Assembly (NCBI GenBank): GCA_964636505.1
Contig: CAZWRY010000003.1
Location: 1-64,000, forward strand
Direction: 5' to 3'
Length of the DNA: 64,000 bases
From: CAZSCF01 sp964636505
Lineage (GTDB): Bacteria; Patescibacteriota; Minisyncoccia; Moranbacterales; UBA2206
Positions 34,599 to 42,763 of the stretch are shown here, piece after piece (the stretch's first letter is position 1; every line of letters begins with the position of its first letter). The translations under genes and the position numbers were made by a program. The notes under the pieces were generated by a model, which searched no databases, was not told the DNA's origin, and worked only from the letters and a program-made list of their open reading frames with translations.

Positions 34599-34989
34599 GG
34601 GGATGCTTGGCATCGACAGGTTGCACATTTATAATAAGCAAGTCGAGAATGATAATAACTCGTTAAAATCTTATCAAAATGATAAGTGCAAACTTATTTT
34701 CAAAAGCAAAGTCAGTATTAGCACAAGCTTTTACTTCAAATTTTGCTCTGTCTTTGGCTTAATTGCCGAAGACCATCGGTCTGTCGAATTCTAATAGACA
34801 GGTCTCCGGTGTTATACATTGGAATAGCTGATTAGATTTTTTCTTGAGTTTGATCAGTAAAACCAATCAAGAATAGACTGAAAAATTTTTGTTTGTTCAT
34901 TACCTTCAGTCGAATCAACAAACAAACTAAACTTGTAGAATATTATAGGTTAACAACACTGGACATGGGTTCAACTCCCATCATCTCCA
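34599..34989 (+). ncRNA. ssrA: Transfer-messenger RNA (tmRNA)
   Basis: 391 nt. The 5' end GGGGATG pairs with the 3' end CATCTCC, with a G3-U wobble as expected for alanylation. The T-arm is GGGTTCAACTCCC, discriminator A, CCA not encoded. A tag frame is predicted to resume at GCA-AAC after TAAGT and run 24 codons to TAA (ANLFSKAKS...SNFALSLA). The ending FALSLA is close to usual hydrophobic tag ends but longer than most tags. Confidence 0.93.
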
Positions 34990-35020
34990 CTATGTAAAAT
35001 AATAATTTAACACCAAATAT

Positions 35021-35551
35021 ATTAGAAGAGGACCAATAAAAAGAACTTTTGCAAAAAAAGTTCAAAGAGAAAAAGTAAACGAACAGATCAGAGCCTATCA
35101 AGTCCGCGTTATTGATGAGGCGGGCAACCAGTTGGGCATTATGTCGCCTAGCAAAGCTTTGGAAATAGCCAAAGAAAGGGAAGTTGATTTGGTAGAGGTT
35201 TCACCTTTGGCCAATCCCCCCGTTTGCAAGATAATGGACTATGGAAAATTTCAATATCAGCACGCGAAGTCCACTAAAGTTAAACAGAAAAAGATTGATG
35301 TCAAAGAATTGCGCATAGGTTTTAGAACAGATGATCATGATTTAGAAGTCAGAAGAAACCAAGCGGCCAAATTTCTGGAAAAAGGCAATAAAGTAAAAGT
35401 GGAAATCAGACTCAAGGGCAGAGAAAAAATGCATCGGGATAAAGCCAAAACAAATTTAGACGCTTTCATTAAGACAATCCCGTTTGAATATAAAATTGAA
35501 CAGGAAATAAAATCTTTTCCCGGAGGTTTCAACGCCGTCCTAATACCTTAG
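35021..35551 (+). CDS. infC: Translation initiation factor IF-3 with probable AUU start
   Basis: 176 aa if initiated at ATT 35021. The conserved N-terminal region VNEQIRAYQVRVIDEAGNQLGIMS is fully in frame upstream of any ATG/GTG/TTG; the first TTG (35132) lies inside the conserved domain. The frame is closed by a stop at 35003. Only ATT, ATA or ATC codons are available to start the full protein, as for E. coli infC, which uses AUU for autoregulation. The C-terminal domain ends IKSFPGGFNAVLIP. First gene of infC-rpmI-rplT. Confidence 0.9.
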   Translation: MRRGPIKRTFAKKVQREKVNEQIRAYQVRVIDEAGNQLGIMSPSKALEIAKEREVDLVEVSPLANPPVCKIMDYGKFQYQHAKSTKVKQKKIDVKELRIGFRTDDHDLEVRRNQAAKFLEKGNKVKVEIRLKGREKMHRDKAKTNLDAFIKTIPFEYKIEQEIKSFPGGFNAVLIP

Positions 35552-35585
35552 ATTCTAAAATTAATATAATAACAATTTCAATAAA

Positions 35586-35786
35586 ATGGCTAAACTAAAA
35601 ACCAGAAAAGCTGCTGCCAAAAAAGTGAAACTTAGCAAAAAGGGAAAAATTTTGCGCAGAAAAAGCGGACAAAATCATTACAATTCAAAAGAAACCGGAA
35701 AAAAGGGACGAGAAAAAAAAGGCGCAATCAGACTCTTCAAGGCTGATGAAGCCAATTACCTTAAAAGAGGTCTTCCATACGCCTAA
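35586..35786 (+). CDS. rpmI: 50S ribosomal protein L35
   Basis: 66 aa, usual length. Basic; AKLKTRKAAAKKVKLSKKGKILRR and KKGREKKGAIRLFKADEANYLKRGLPYA match L35. It follows infC and precedes rplT, the conserved trio. In well-studied bacteria L20 represses this operon by binding its mRNA; the 34-nt infC-rpmI gap is too short to judge here. Confidence 0.95.
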   Translation: MAKLKTRKAAAKKVKLSKKGKILRRKSGQNHYNSKETGKKGREKKGAIRLFKADEANYLKRGLPYA

Positions 35787-35811
35787 AAACTAAGAACTAA
35801 CAACCAATAAT

Positions 35812-36156
35812 ATGACAAGAGTTAAACGCGGAGTCGCCGCTTCAAAAAGAAGAAAAAATTTATTAGAAGATGCCAAGGGTTATCGCTGGAACAGAAAAAA
35901 TCTTTACCGCGAAGCCAAACAAGCTGTAATCAAAGCCGGCTCTTATGCTTTCAGAGACAGAAGAGTCAAAAAAAGAACTATGCGAAGACTTTGGATTACC
36001 CGTCTCAATATTGCCGTTCATAATTTTGGAATAAAATACAGCCAATTGATAAAAATTATGGCCGATAAAAAAATTGAAATTGACAGAAAAGTCCTTTCTC
36101 AAATGGCTATGGAAAACCCGGAAACATTTTCCAAGTTCATGGAAAAGGTAAAATAA
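35812..36156 (+). CDS. rplT: 50S ribosomal protein L20
   Basis: 114 aa, usual length. TRVKRGVAASKRRKNLLEDAKGYRWNRKNLYREAKQAVIKAGSYAFRDRRVKKRTMRRLWI (in pieces) is the L20 signature for 23S rRNA binding during 50S assembly. It is followed 12 nt later by a strong terminator. Confidence 0.97.
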   Translation: MTRVKRGVAASKRRKNLLEDAKGYRWNRKNLYREAKQAVIKAGSYAFRDRRVKKRTMRRLWITRLNIAVHNFGIKYSQLIKIMADKKIEIDRKVLSQMAMENPETFSKFMEKVK

Positions 36157-36168
36157 TCGAAAACTAAA

Positions 36169-36198
36169 AACGTCTCGGAATAACCGAGACGTTTTTTT
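36169..36198. terminator. Bidirectional intrinsic terminator after rplT
   Basis: Ten-base arms aacgtctcgg/ccgagacgtt with a 5-nt loop, followed by T8 on the plus strand and preceded by an A-run, so it can also stop the minus-strand gene at 36210. Confidence 0.92.
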
Positions 36199-36209
36199 AT
36201 TTTTGGAGT

Positions 36210-36392
36210 CTATTTTTTCCCGCCGAAAACTTCCTTGGAAAGTCTCCAGAGACCATAGAAAGGTAGCCAAATCCAAAGTACTTTACGCACCCATTTATCC
36301 AAAAATTTGTTGGAGTTTCCCATTCTGAGCATGTCGATAAAGAAGTACAGAAAAAAAACGACAACTATTATTAAAGCAATAGATAGAACCAT
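36210..36392 (-). CDS. Small membrane protein of unknown function
   Basis: 60 aa from ATG at 36392; an upstream start at 36428 would add 12 residues and is less likely given the compact spacing. One hydrophobic helix (MVLSIALIIVVVFFLYFFID) is followed by a Trp- and Arg-rich tail (WVRKVLWIWLPFYGLWRL) that may be amphipathic or a second segment. No family is recognised. Confidence 0.5.
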   Translation of the reverse strand: MVLSIALIIVVVFFLYFFIDMLRMGNSNKFLDKWVRKVLWIWLPFYGLWRLSKEVFGGKK

Positions 36393-36437
36393 AATGTTAA
36401 CAAAAAATTTACAACTAAATTCTAGCACAAACCGGGT

Positions 36438-37262
36438 TTATTCCAAAACAATCATAGCCTTATCGCCTTTTTCTATATCTTCCTTTTTGCCTGGAAAGTC
36501 ATGAATGGCTTTATAAAGCAAATCAATATCATATTTGTAATTTTGGCCTCTTTTTGTTCCGGGATCATTAGTAATAATTTTATTTCCTTCATACCCAACT
36601 AAAACGAGGTTGTGATACAGGGGCCCTGGCGGAGTAAAATTAGGATTTCCCAAGAGTCTTCCGGCTGCCGGAACAATAATTGGGTTGCCCTTGGAAAGAT
36701 ATTCCTTCAGATCTTCCTTTTTAAAATCATAAATCACTTCGAATCTCAGCCCATTTTTTGGTTGGCCATAAAAATCGACAAACATTTTCATTGTTTGTTC
36801 GGCGTTGGTATCTCGATAATCCCCATATTTCTTTATTTGAAATTTAACCAAATCTTGAATTTCATTTTCAGCAACTTGAGGCGTCAATTCTTTTTTGTCC
36901 AGGAAATATTTGACCATAACAATCGATGCTTCTTCACAAGCTTCTTCGTGCAATTCATCCCATACCGCAAAAGGTGCCTGAGATGTAAAAGGAACCTTAA
37001 TCAAAAACTTATCCGGGATTTTTTCTTCCCCATTATCTTTTACTTCTTTTATATTTGTGCCGCTTTCATTGTTTTCATTTTCTTGAATATCTTTTTTTTC
37101 CTCATTTTCAACTTTATCTTGGCTATCATTTTGAACAGTATTTTCTTGAGGGGCGTTTGTCTCTTTTTTATTTTGGCTTTTAAGAAACAGGAAAAAGCCA
37201 CTAATTAGAATTAGCACCAAAATCAACGCAAAAACTATTTTTTTAATCATGGATGTATTCAT
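36438..37262 (-). CDS. Membrane-anchored papain-like peptidase (C39-like)
   Basis: 274 aa. N-terminal membrane helix (about 7-27), a Glu/Asn-rich linker, then a C39-type domain: catalytic Cys in EEACEEASIVMVKYFL (about 108), His in GPLYHNLVLVGYEG (about 215), Asp in TNDPGTKRG (about 230). The substrate is unknown; it may cut envelope peptides. Third gene of a GH-LDT-C39 cluster, 6 nt after the L,D-transpeptidase stop. Confidence 0.85.
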   Translation of the reverse strand: MNTSMIKKIVFALILVLILISGFFLFLKSQNKKETNAPQENTVQNDSQDKVENEEKKDIQENENNESGTNIKEVKDNGEEKIPDKFLIKVPFTSQAPFAVWDELHEEACEEASIVMVKYFLDKKELTPQVAENEIQDLVKFQIKKYGDYRDTNAEQTMKMFVDFYGQPKNGLRFEVIYDFKKEDLKEYLSKGNPIIVPAAGRLLGNPNFTPPGPLYHNLVLVGYEGNKIITNDPGTKRGQNYKYDIDLLYKAIHDFPGKKEDIEKGDKAMIVLE

Positions 37263-37268
37263 GAGCTG

Positions 37269-38405
37269 TTAATATATAATAACTGGCGTATTGATTTCTG
37301 TCCATTCGAAAACTCTTTGGGCCGGTCCAACCCCCAAACGTACACAACCATGCGAAACCGGAATACCCAGGTGATTAGCACCTTCTTTGTAGCCACCTGG
37401 CCACTCTGGAAGCTCGTGAATTCCAAATTTTCCATCTGGAACTATTGCCATCCAATACGGCATATAAAGACCATAAGTTTTAGACCAGACCCTGAGGGCT
37501 TTATTTCTAATAGCATACTCCCCGATTGGAGTATTCATGCCCTGTTTTCCGGAAGAGACAAGAAAAGCATCCAATAGCTTGCCCTCTTCAAAAATAGTCA
37601 TCACTTGGCTAGACAAATTAATATCAATATATTTGCCGGTTTTTATTTTAGGACGCGTATATTTCTTGGCTTGAGCAAGTCTCAAAACAAAATCTTTCTC
37701 CCAACTTTGGGGCGCCTGGGGTAAAGTCTCAAAAGAGCTTTCATAAATTGATTTGTAGTTTTCATCTTTATCATCCTTTTGTTTAATAACTACTTTAAAA
37801 TTGTATTTTTTGCCGCTTTCTATTTCACTTCCGTTTTTGGGCAAGATCTTAAACTGTGTTTTTTCCGGATTAATTTCATAGACAATGTCTATCTTGGGCT
37901 CAATAATAAAGGAGACATAAAACCCTTCAAATGTGCGGTCAAAGTCAACAACAACCGGATCTTCAATATCAAACAAAACTTCCTTGGCATCATTTGTTGG
38001 AATAAAATTTTTAACTTGCGGATATTCAATAGTTGAAAATTCAATTTCACTGGCTTTTGTTTTATTGAAAAAAATATTTCGTCCGGCTGGCAAAATAATC
38101 TTGTATTTAGTTTCTGGCTTCCAAAATTTTTGAGGAGAAATGATCAGTTTTTTATTTGAATTTTTCCAGGCAATATCAATGTCTTCCTTGGGATAAACTT
38201 CGATTGGTCCCTCAAGCTTTGAGAGGAGCATGATTGCAGAAAAATCCAAAACAACTGCCTCAGTCGGATTGACATCCTGGCTGCGAGAAAGCTTTATCTC
38301 GGTATTAAAAAACTTTTCCGAGCCAGACACAAAATAGAACCCGGCCAAAAAACTGAGCAGCATGATTAACAAAATTAAGAATATTTTTACAAATATTTTC
38401 ATCAT
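37269..38405 (-). CDS. L,D-transpeptidase (YkuD domain) with N-terminal beta region
   Basis: 378 aa. N-terminal membrane helix (about 5-25), a beta-rich region to about 255, then the YkuD domain with YIDINLSSQVMTIFEEGK and the active site GIPVSHGCVRLG (Cys near 350). L,D-transpeptidases form 3-3 crosslinks in peptidoglycan or attach proteins. The catalytic SHGC-x-R-L motif is intact. Sits 11 nt downstream of the putative glycoside hydrolase. Confidence 0.93.
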   Translation of the reverse strand: MMKIFVKIFLILLIMLLSFLAGFYFVSGSEKFFNTEIKLSRSQDVNPTEAVVLDFSAIMLLSKLEGPIEVYPKEDIDIAWKNSNKKLIISPQKFWKPETKYKIILPAGRNIFFNKTKASEIEFSTIEYPQVKNFIPTNDAKEVLFDIEDPVVVDFDRTFEGFYVSFIIEPKIDIVYEINPEKTQFKILPKNGSEIESGKKYNFKVVIKQKDDKDENYKSIYESSFETLPQAPQSWEKDFVLRLAQAKKYTRPKIKTGKYIDINLSSQVMTIFEEGKLLDAFLVSSGKQGMNTPIGEYAIRNKALRVWSKTYGLYMPYWMAIVPDGKFGIHELPEWPGGYKEGANHLGIPVSHGCVRLGVGPAQRVFEWTEINTPVIIY

Positions 38406-38416
38406 TCCAACAAATT

Positions 38417-39433
38417 CTATTTATTTTTTGCAAATTCAACTCTGGCTGCATCCCAAACCTCTGGATGATTTTGTTTTTCTTTTAGCCAATACCACCATTC
38501 AATTCCCCAAATGTAAATATCGGAAAATCCAACTTTCTTGGCAAAATTAATATTATCCACCAAACGAACATCATTCATTGATGCAAATTGTTCAGAGAGA
38601 GGAACATTAATCGTCCAGCCGGAAACCCATGGCTCTCCCTGCAATTCAACAACAATGGCATTTTTTTGCCCGGTTAATATTCTGGATAACCAATATTTAA
38701 AATGAAAAAATCTTGGCCCGATTGGATAGTCAAAATAACCGACTTTTTCACTCCAAATGTAACGATACATGGTTGTCCCGAAAACATCCGCTCTTTTGGC
38801 TGCTGAAACCCACAGACTCAACTCCCCACTGTCGGTTACAATCACTTTCCTATTTGGATCTTTGGCCCTGACTAAGGCTATTTCCATATCCAATAGATTG
38901 GTGTCCAGTTCTGGACAGATGCCAAATTTAAGAAACGGTTCGTTTTCAACTTGCCAGAACTTTATTTCTGGATGATTTTTATATCGCTCAATAGTAATAT
39001 CAATAAAGCGCAGTAACTCTCTTTTTCTTTCTTGATCATTTTGCGCCGCCCAAACAGGAATAAAACACTCCGGCCAACGAGGCACCTTTTGTCCAGTAAC
39101 CAGAATAATCTCTGCCTTTCTCTTGGCCGCTTCATCCAATTGCCAATCGATAGCTGAAAAATCATATTTTCCTTTTTCCTTTTCCACCAGATCCCAGTAT
39201 ACCGGAATTCTTATTTTTTTAACCTTCAAATCATCCAGCGCGGCAATGAAGGCTTCTTTCCAGTCCAATCCAATGTCCTGAGCATAACGATAAGAAAAAG
39301 TCACTCCCAACTGAGCATCGTTATTCATTTTCTCAACTGGAAAATTGAAATAAGCCAAAAGAAGTAAGGCCAAAACAATAATCGACAAAAAAATCCAAGC
39401 AATTATTTTTAATATTCTTTTAAATATTTGCAT
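38417..39433 (-). CDS. Putative membrane-anchored glycoside hydrolase (clan GH-A-like)
   Basis: 338 aa. An N-terminal membrane helix (about 8-28), then a TIM-barrel-like domain: LKVKKIRIPVYWDLVEKEKG, acid/base candidate in WQVENEPF (about 162) and nucleophile candidate in IVVELQGEPW (about 262), with IYIWGIEWWYWL at the end. The two Glu positions about 100 residues apart fit clan GH-A. The exact family and sugar are not recognised. First gene of the GH-LDT-C39 cluster. Confidence 0.7.
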   Translation of the reverse strand: MQIFKRILKIIAWIFLSIIVLALLLLAYFNFPVEKMNNDAQLGVTFSYRYAQDIGLDWKEAFIAALDDLKVKKIRIPVYWDLVEKEKGKYDFSAIDWQLDEAAKRKAEIILVTGQKVPRWPECFIPVWAAQNDQERKRELLRFIDITIERYKNHPEIKFWQVENEPFLKFGICPELDTNLLDMEIALVRAKDPNRKVIVTDSGELSLWVSAAKRADVFGTTMYRYIWSEKVGYFDYPIGPRFFHFKYWLSRILTGQKNAIVVELQGEPWVSGWTINVPLSEQFASMNDVRLVDNINFAKKVGFSDIYIWGIEWWYWLKEKQNHPEVWDAARVEFAKNK

Positions 39434-39537
39434 TTTGCTTTTTATTTTATTTTTTTAAATATTTTTTATTTGTCTCAAAATATTAATTTTAATTAAATAT
39501 TTTCTGTTTTTTGACGCCTTGTAATTTATTTCAAAAA

Positions 39538-39682
39538 ATAAATCTGGTCATATTATTTTTTGCTTTCTAATGCCTTGTAGACTTTCTTTAAAGGTAACAT
39601 ATATAGCGAGCCATGAAATAATACAAAAAATAAATGTTTATTCGATAGTTAGTTAAGTAAAAAATAATATAATCAGATTTAT
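39538..39682. repeat. Inverted-repeat element in the 39434-39690 gap
   Basis: 26-bp arms at 39538-39563 and 39657-39682 match in inverted orientation with about four differences (ataaatctg...atattatttttt). The 93 bp between them has no ORF. It sits in one of the larger non-coding gaps of the window and may be a MITE-like insertion. The rest of the gap is A+T-rich without clear signals. Confidence 0.6.
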
Positions 39683-39690
39683 GCTCTCCG

Positions 39691-40617
39691 CTACTTCACA
39701 GATATCAAGACTATACCTGCCACAATAATACAAATGGACAATGTTTTATGCAAAACATTTTTAAGAGTTCTCTTTTCTTGAAAAATGGCTGGGAACTTTG
39801 CAGAAAGTGTTATACCCACAACGAAGACAAAAACCGCTTCCAACGAAGCCATTGCATTGACTACCGCCACGCTTCCCAGCGATACTGCAAAATGTGTGAG
39901 AGCCGACCCAATTCCCCCAAGAATTTTGTTGGCTACAAAAAGCACTCCTGTGCGTCGATTTTCTTTTTTCAAATAATTAGACCTTTGAAATGATTTGAAA
40001 ATGTCTTTACGCCACACAGGAAAAAGTAAAAGACTGAGAGCTCCAATTGTAAGACCCAAACGCGTCCAGATGAAAACATTGAAAAAATTATCTTGCTCAT
40101 ATAAATATTTAAAGATCGAAAAAGCCACCGCGATAAGAACGCCAGCCAAAACAGTCAAATGAAAACCTTTAAACGTTTTTCTGGGCTCGAAACTTCCAGA
40201 AAAAAACTGCAATGATAAAAATAACCCTCCAAAAATTAAAAGAGCAACCCCAAAAATCGCTCTCATTGAAAATACTTCTCCCAAAAAAAGTGTAGAAGTA
40301 ATTATAGTTGTAATCGGAATAATAGCCATTACTATTGGCGTAACTCGACTGGCTTCGTTTTTTTCTATGGCTGTAAAAAGACAAAAAATGCCATAAATAA
40401 ACATTATTCCTGACAAAATATTCCAGACCAATTGGCTAAAACCAATTAAATGAAACCCGAAGGGAAAAAGAGCAAAAGTAAAAAGACTCATGAGGCCAAC
40501 ATAGAAAGTATAGGTAGCCGGCTCGGAAACCCGATTCGTGGTCAACATGAATTTATCCAGAATTGTCTGGAGCGCTACCAAAAAGTACGCAGCAATAGCA
40601 ACAAAAATATAAAACAT
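39691..40617 (-). CDS. EamA/DMT-family membrane transporter
   Basis: 308 aa with about ten membrane helices in two repeated halves (each with an EamA-like segment such as ITTIITSTLFLGEVFSMRAIFGVALLIFGG in pieces). The family exports metabolites or moves sugars and amines; the substrate is not known. It follows the GH1 gene by 7 nt and may share its transcript. Confidence 0.85.
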   Translation of the reverse strand: MFYIFVAIAAYFLVALQTILDKFMLTTNRVSEPATYTFYVGLMSLFTFALFPFGFHLIGFSQLVWNILSGIMFIYGIFCLFTAIEKNEASRVTPIVMAIIPITTIITSTLFLGEVFSMRAIFGVALLIFGGLFLSLQFFSGSFEPRKTFKGFHLTVLAGVLIAVAFSIFKYLYEQDNFFNVFIWTRLGLTIGALSLLLFPVWRKDIFKSFQRSNYLKKENRRTGVLFVANKILGGIGSALTHFAVSLGSVAVVNAMASLEAVFVFVVGITLSAKFPAIFQEKRTLKNVLHKTLSICIIVAGIVLISVK

Positions 40618-40624
40618 AAAAAAA

Positions 40625-41854
40625 TTATGAATTATTTTTAATTATTTCTTTATAAGCATAAAAACTTTTTCTAGGTTTTCTTTCCAGTGTTTTGTAATCA
40701 ATTTCAATAAGACCAAATCTTGGCTCATAGCCATATAGCCATTCAAAGTTATCAAACAATGACCAAAAATTATAACCCTTAACATTTACTCCTTCTTTTA
40801 TGGCTTTTTGCACAAAAACCAAATGTTCTTCAATAAATTTTATTCTCTCTTCATCATCAAGCCCTTCTCCTGTTGGTACTCCATTTTCAGTAATATAAAT
40901 TGGGAGCTTGAATTTTTCACTTGCCTCTTTGAGAACTAAATAAATTCCTTTCGGGTAAGAAATCCATTTCATCACATTTTTCTCGTCTTCTTCAATTGAA
41001 AAGCCAAAATAAGTTTGATTTTGAGTGTCTAATTTAATATTTTTCAAATCAAATCTGATTTTCCCTAAACGATAATAATCAACCCCAATAAAATTTTGAA
41101 AGCCTTTTATTTTTTTACCCAAAAGATCTATGCGATACCATTGGGCAATCCTATTAATAGCATTCAACAAAATTCCAAAACCTTCCGATTCATACCAATT
41201 ATACAGATAGGTAATTCCGACCTGAGCATCTGGATTTATTTTATGAATATTTTTATATACCTCTCTATGTGCCGCCGCTATATGGTTTACTGCTTGGATA
41301 AATTTGAACGGATTTTTATATCCTGGAGGAAAAACTCCACCCAAAAAACCCTGCCCCAAAGGAACCATCGGCTCATTAAAAGTAATGAAAATATCAATGA
41401 AATTTCCCAATTCTTCCGCTATTTTTTCTGCATATCGAGAAAAAATTTCTACAGATTTTTTGCTTTGAAATCCGTATTTTTTTTGAAACCAGATTGGACT
41501 ACTCCAATGCCAAAGAGTCACTTGAGTTTTGATATTTCGATCTTTCAAATCTTGCAAAATTTCCCGATAATGGCCAATAGCCTCTTGCGAAAACTCCCCT
41601 TCCTTAGGTTCAATTCTTGCCCATTCTATTCCCAAGCGGAACAACCCACATCCCAACTCAGAAACAAAATCATGATCACTTTTGTAGCGATTCCAATAAT
41701 CACAAGCCAAGCCTGACTCATTTTTAGCTTTTCCGGTTTTTTCCCATTCCCACCAATCAGAATTTGAATTACCGCCTTCAATCTGATAAGCCGACGTTGC
41801 CACCCCCCACAAAAAATCTTTGGGAAATTTTAATAAGTTTTTGTTTTCTTCCAT
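40625..41854 (-). CDS. Family 1 glycoside hydrolase (beta-glucosidase-like)
   Basis: 409 aa. FPKDFLWGVATSAYQIEGG at the N-terminus, acid/base Glu in FITFNEPMV (about 160), nucleophile Glu in IYITENGVP (about 321), and YNFWSLFDNFEWLYGY near the end are the GH1 signatures. It has no signal peptide, so a cytoplasmic beta-glycosidase is expected. It is slightly shorter than typical GH1 (about 450). The presence of GH1 in such a reduced genome suggests sugar scavenging from a host or debris. Confidence 0.95.
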   Translation of the reverse strand: MEENKNLLKFPKDFLWGVATSAYQIEGGNSNSDWWEWEKTGKAKNESGLACDYWNRYKSDHDFVSELGCGLFRLGIEWARIEPKEGEFSQEAIGHYREILQDLKDRNIKTQVTLWHWSSPIWFQKKYGFQSKKSVEIFSRYAEKIAEELGNFIDIFITFNEPMVPLGQGFLGGVFPPGYKNPFKFIQAVNHIAAAHREVYKNIHKINPDAQVGITYLYNWYESEGFGILLNAINRIAQWYRIDLLGKKIKGFQNFIGVDYYRLGKIRFDLKNIKLDTQNQTYFGFSIEEDEKNVMKWISYPKGIYLVLKEASEKFKLPIYITENGVPTGEGLDDEERIKFIEEHLVFVQKAIKEGVNVKGYNFWSLFDNFEWLYGYEPRFGLIEIDYKTLERKPRKSFYAYKEIIKNNS

Positions 41855-41892
41855 ATCCCCAATTTTACACTATTTACCCATATTTTACGAAT

Positions 41893-41918
41893 AAAAAAAC
41901 AGCCAGTGTAATTGGCTG
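41893..41918 (-). terminator. Intrinsic terminator after paralog 1
   Basis: Six-base stem cagcca/tggctg (41900-41918) followed on the minus strand by T7. It ends the gene at 41937. Confidence 0.85.
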
Positions 41919-41936
41919 AATTTTAATAAAAGTATT

Positions 41937-42650
41937 TTAGTTTAGCATACGATAATAATGATCCACGTCTGAAATCCATTTTCTAACTCCGGAAGGATCG
42001 TGACCAGCGCAGCTGGAACCACATTTCCAAACTACCATTTCTGAAGGTGTATTAATATTCTGTGCTAAAAGCTTTTCTATCTTGCCGCCGACTTCTTTCA
42101 CAGCTTGCTCTGGAGTGTCAAAACAGCTATAGCCAGAATCTGTTTGATTATAGCTACCACGATAACCCCAGTAGTTAAAACAATCCCTGCCATCTTTTTT
42201 AGGCGAATATGTCCCCCATTTACTTTCCTTATTACCAATAGCCAAAAGATAGGCCGCTACTTTTTTATCCTTTTGATAAATAGCTTCAATCATCGCTTCA
42301 ATTGGATGACCGGCTACCATTTCTCTGGCTTTAATTTTTTCTTCACTATCCTGAAATTTATTTTTTTTCTTTTTTATCTCTTCACAAATACTATTTTGTT
42401 TTTGACATTTCAGAACTTCTGGATTAAGTCCTTTGCCGATTCTGCTCAATGGATCAATATCTTTCAAGGAAACTTTTTCATTGGGCAGGCTTTTGGCCTG
42501 TGCGTCAAGGTCAAAAAAGAGATAAAAAAACAGACCCATACAGAGTATGAGAATGAATGAAACTAATAGAATATTCTTTTTTTGCTTTATTGGTGCCCCC
42601 TCTAATCTGCCCCTCCATCTTTGCAGATTCTCCAGAAAATAGTCATCCAT
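41937..42650 (-). CDS. Membrane-anchored wall-enzyme-like protein, paralog 1 of 3
   Basis: 237 aa from ATG at 42650; the predicted promoter at 42698-42726 makes the longer start (42689) impossible. A membrane helix lies near residues 28-50. The C-terminal module is shared with 48182-49240 and 61661-62278: AIGNKESKWG, DCFNYWGYRG, GYSCFDTPEQAV, TPSEMVVWKCG, and a WISDVDHYY end. The KES Glu in a short helix plus the Trp/Tyr-rich groove and two Cys recall lysozyme-like enzymes, but the family is not recognised with certainty. Likely outside the membrane. Confidence 0.7.
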   Translation of the reverse strand: MDDYFLENLQRWRGRLEGAPIKQKKNILLVSFILILCMGLFFYLFFDLDAQAKSLPNEKVSLKDIDPLSRIGKGLNPEVLKCQKQNSICEEIKKKKNKFQDSEEKIKAREMVAGHPIEAMIEAIYQKDKKVAAYLLAIGNKESKWGTYSPKKDGRDCFNYWGYRGSYNQTDSGYSCFDTPEQAVKEVGGKIEKLLAQNINTPSEMVVWKCGSSCAGHDPSGVRKWISDVDHYYRMLN

Positions 42651-42697
42651 AGATTTACGCCCCTTTTGAGAGAATGTGTTTCTAGGCAACGTATCCT

Positions 42698-42726
42698 ATG
42701 TTAGCAAAATATGAATATATTGTCAA
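42698..42726 (-). promoter_or_regulatory. Promoter of paralog 1
   Basis: TTGACA (42721-42726), 17-bp spacer, TAACAT (42698-42703) on the minus strand; about 40-nt leader before ATG 42650 with AAGGGG as a possible ribosome site. Confidence 0.8.
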
Positions 42727-42763
42727 TAACCTAAAATAGCCTTAGATAGGCCTCTAATTTTGA

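Noticed and set aside
34597..34794. A 65-codon open frame (MGMLGIDRLHIYNKQ...) overlapping the tmRNA
   Set aside because: It lies wholly within the tmRNA, starts at its 5' end and shows no protein-family resemblance; the tag frame is different.
42651..42689. Longer start of paralog 1 at 42689
   Set aside because: The promoter -10 ends just upstream, so this start would not be in the mRNA.
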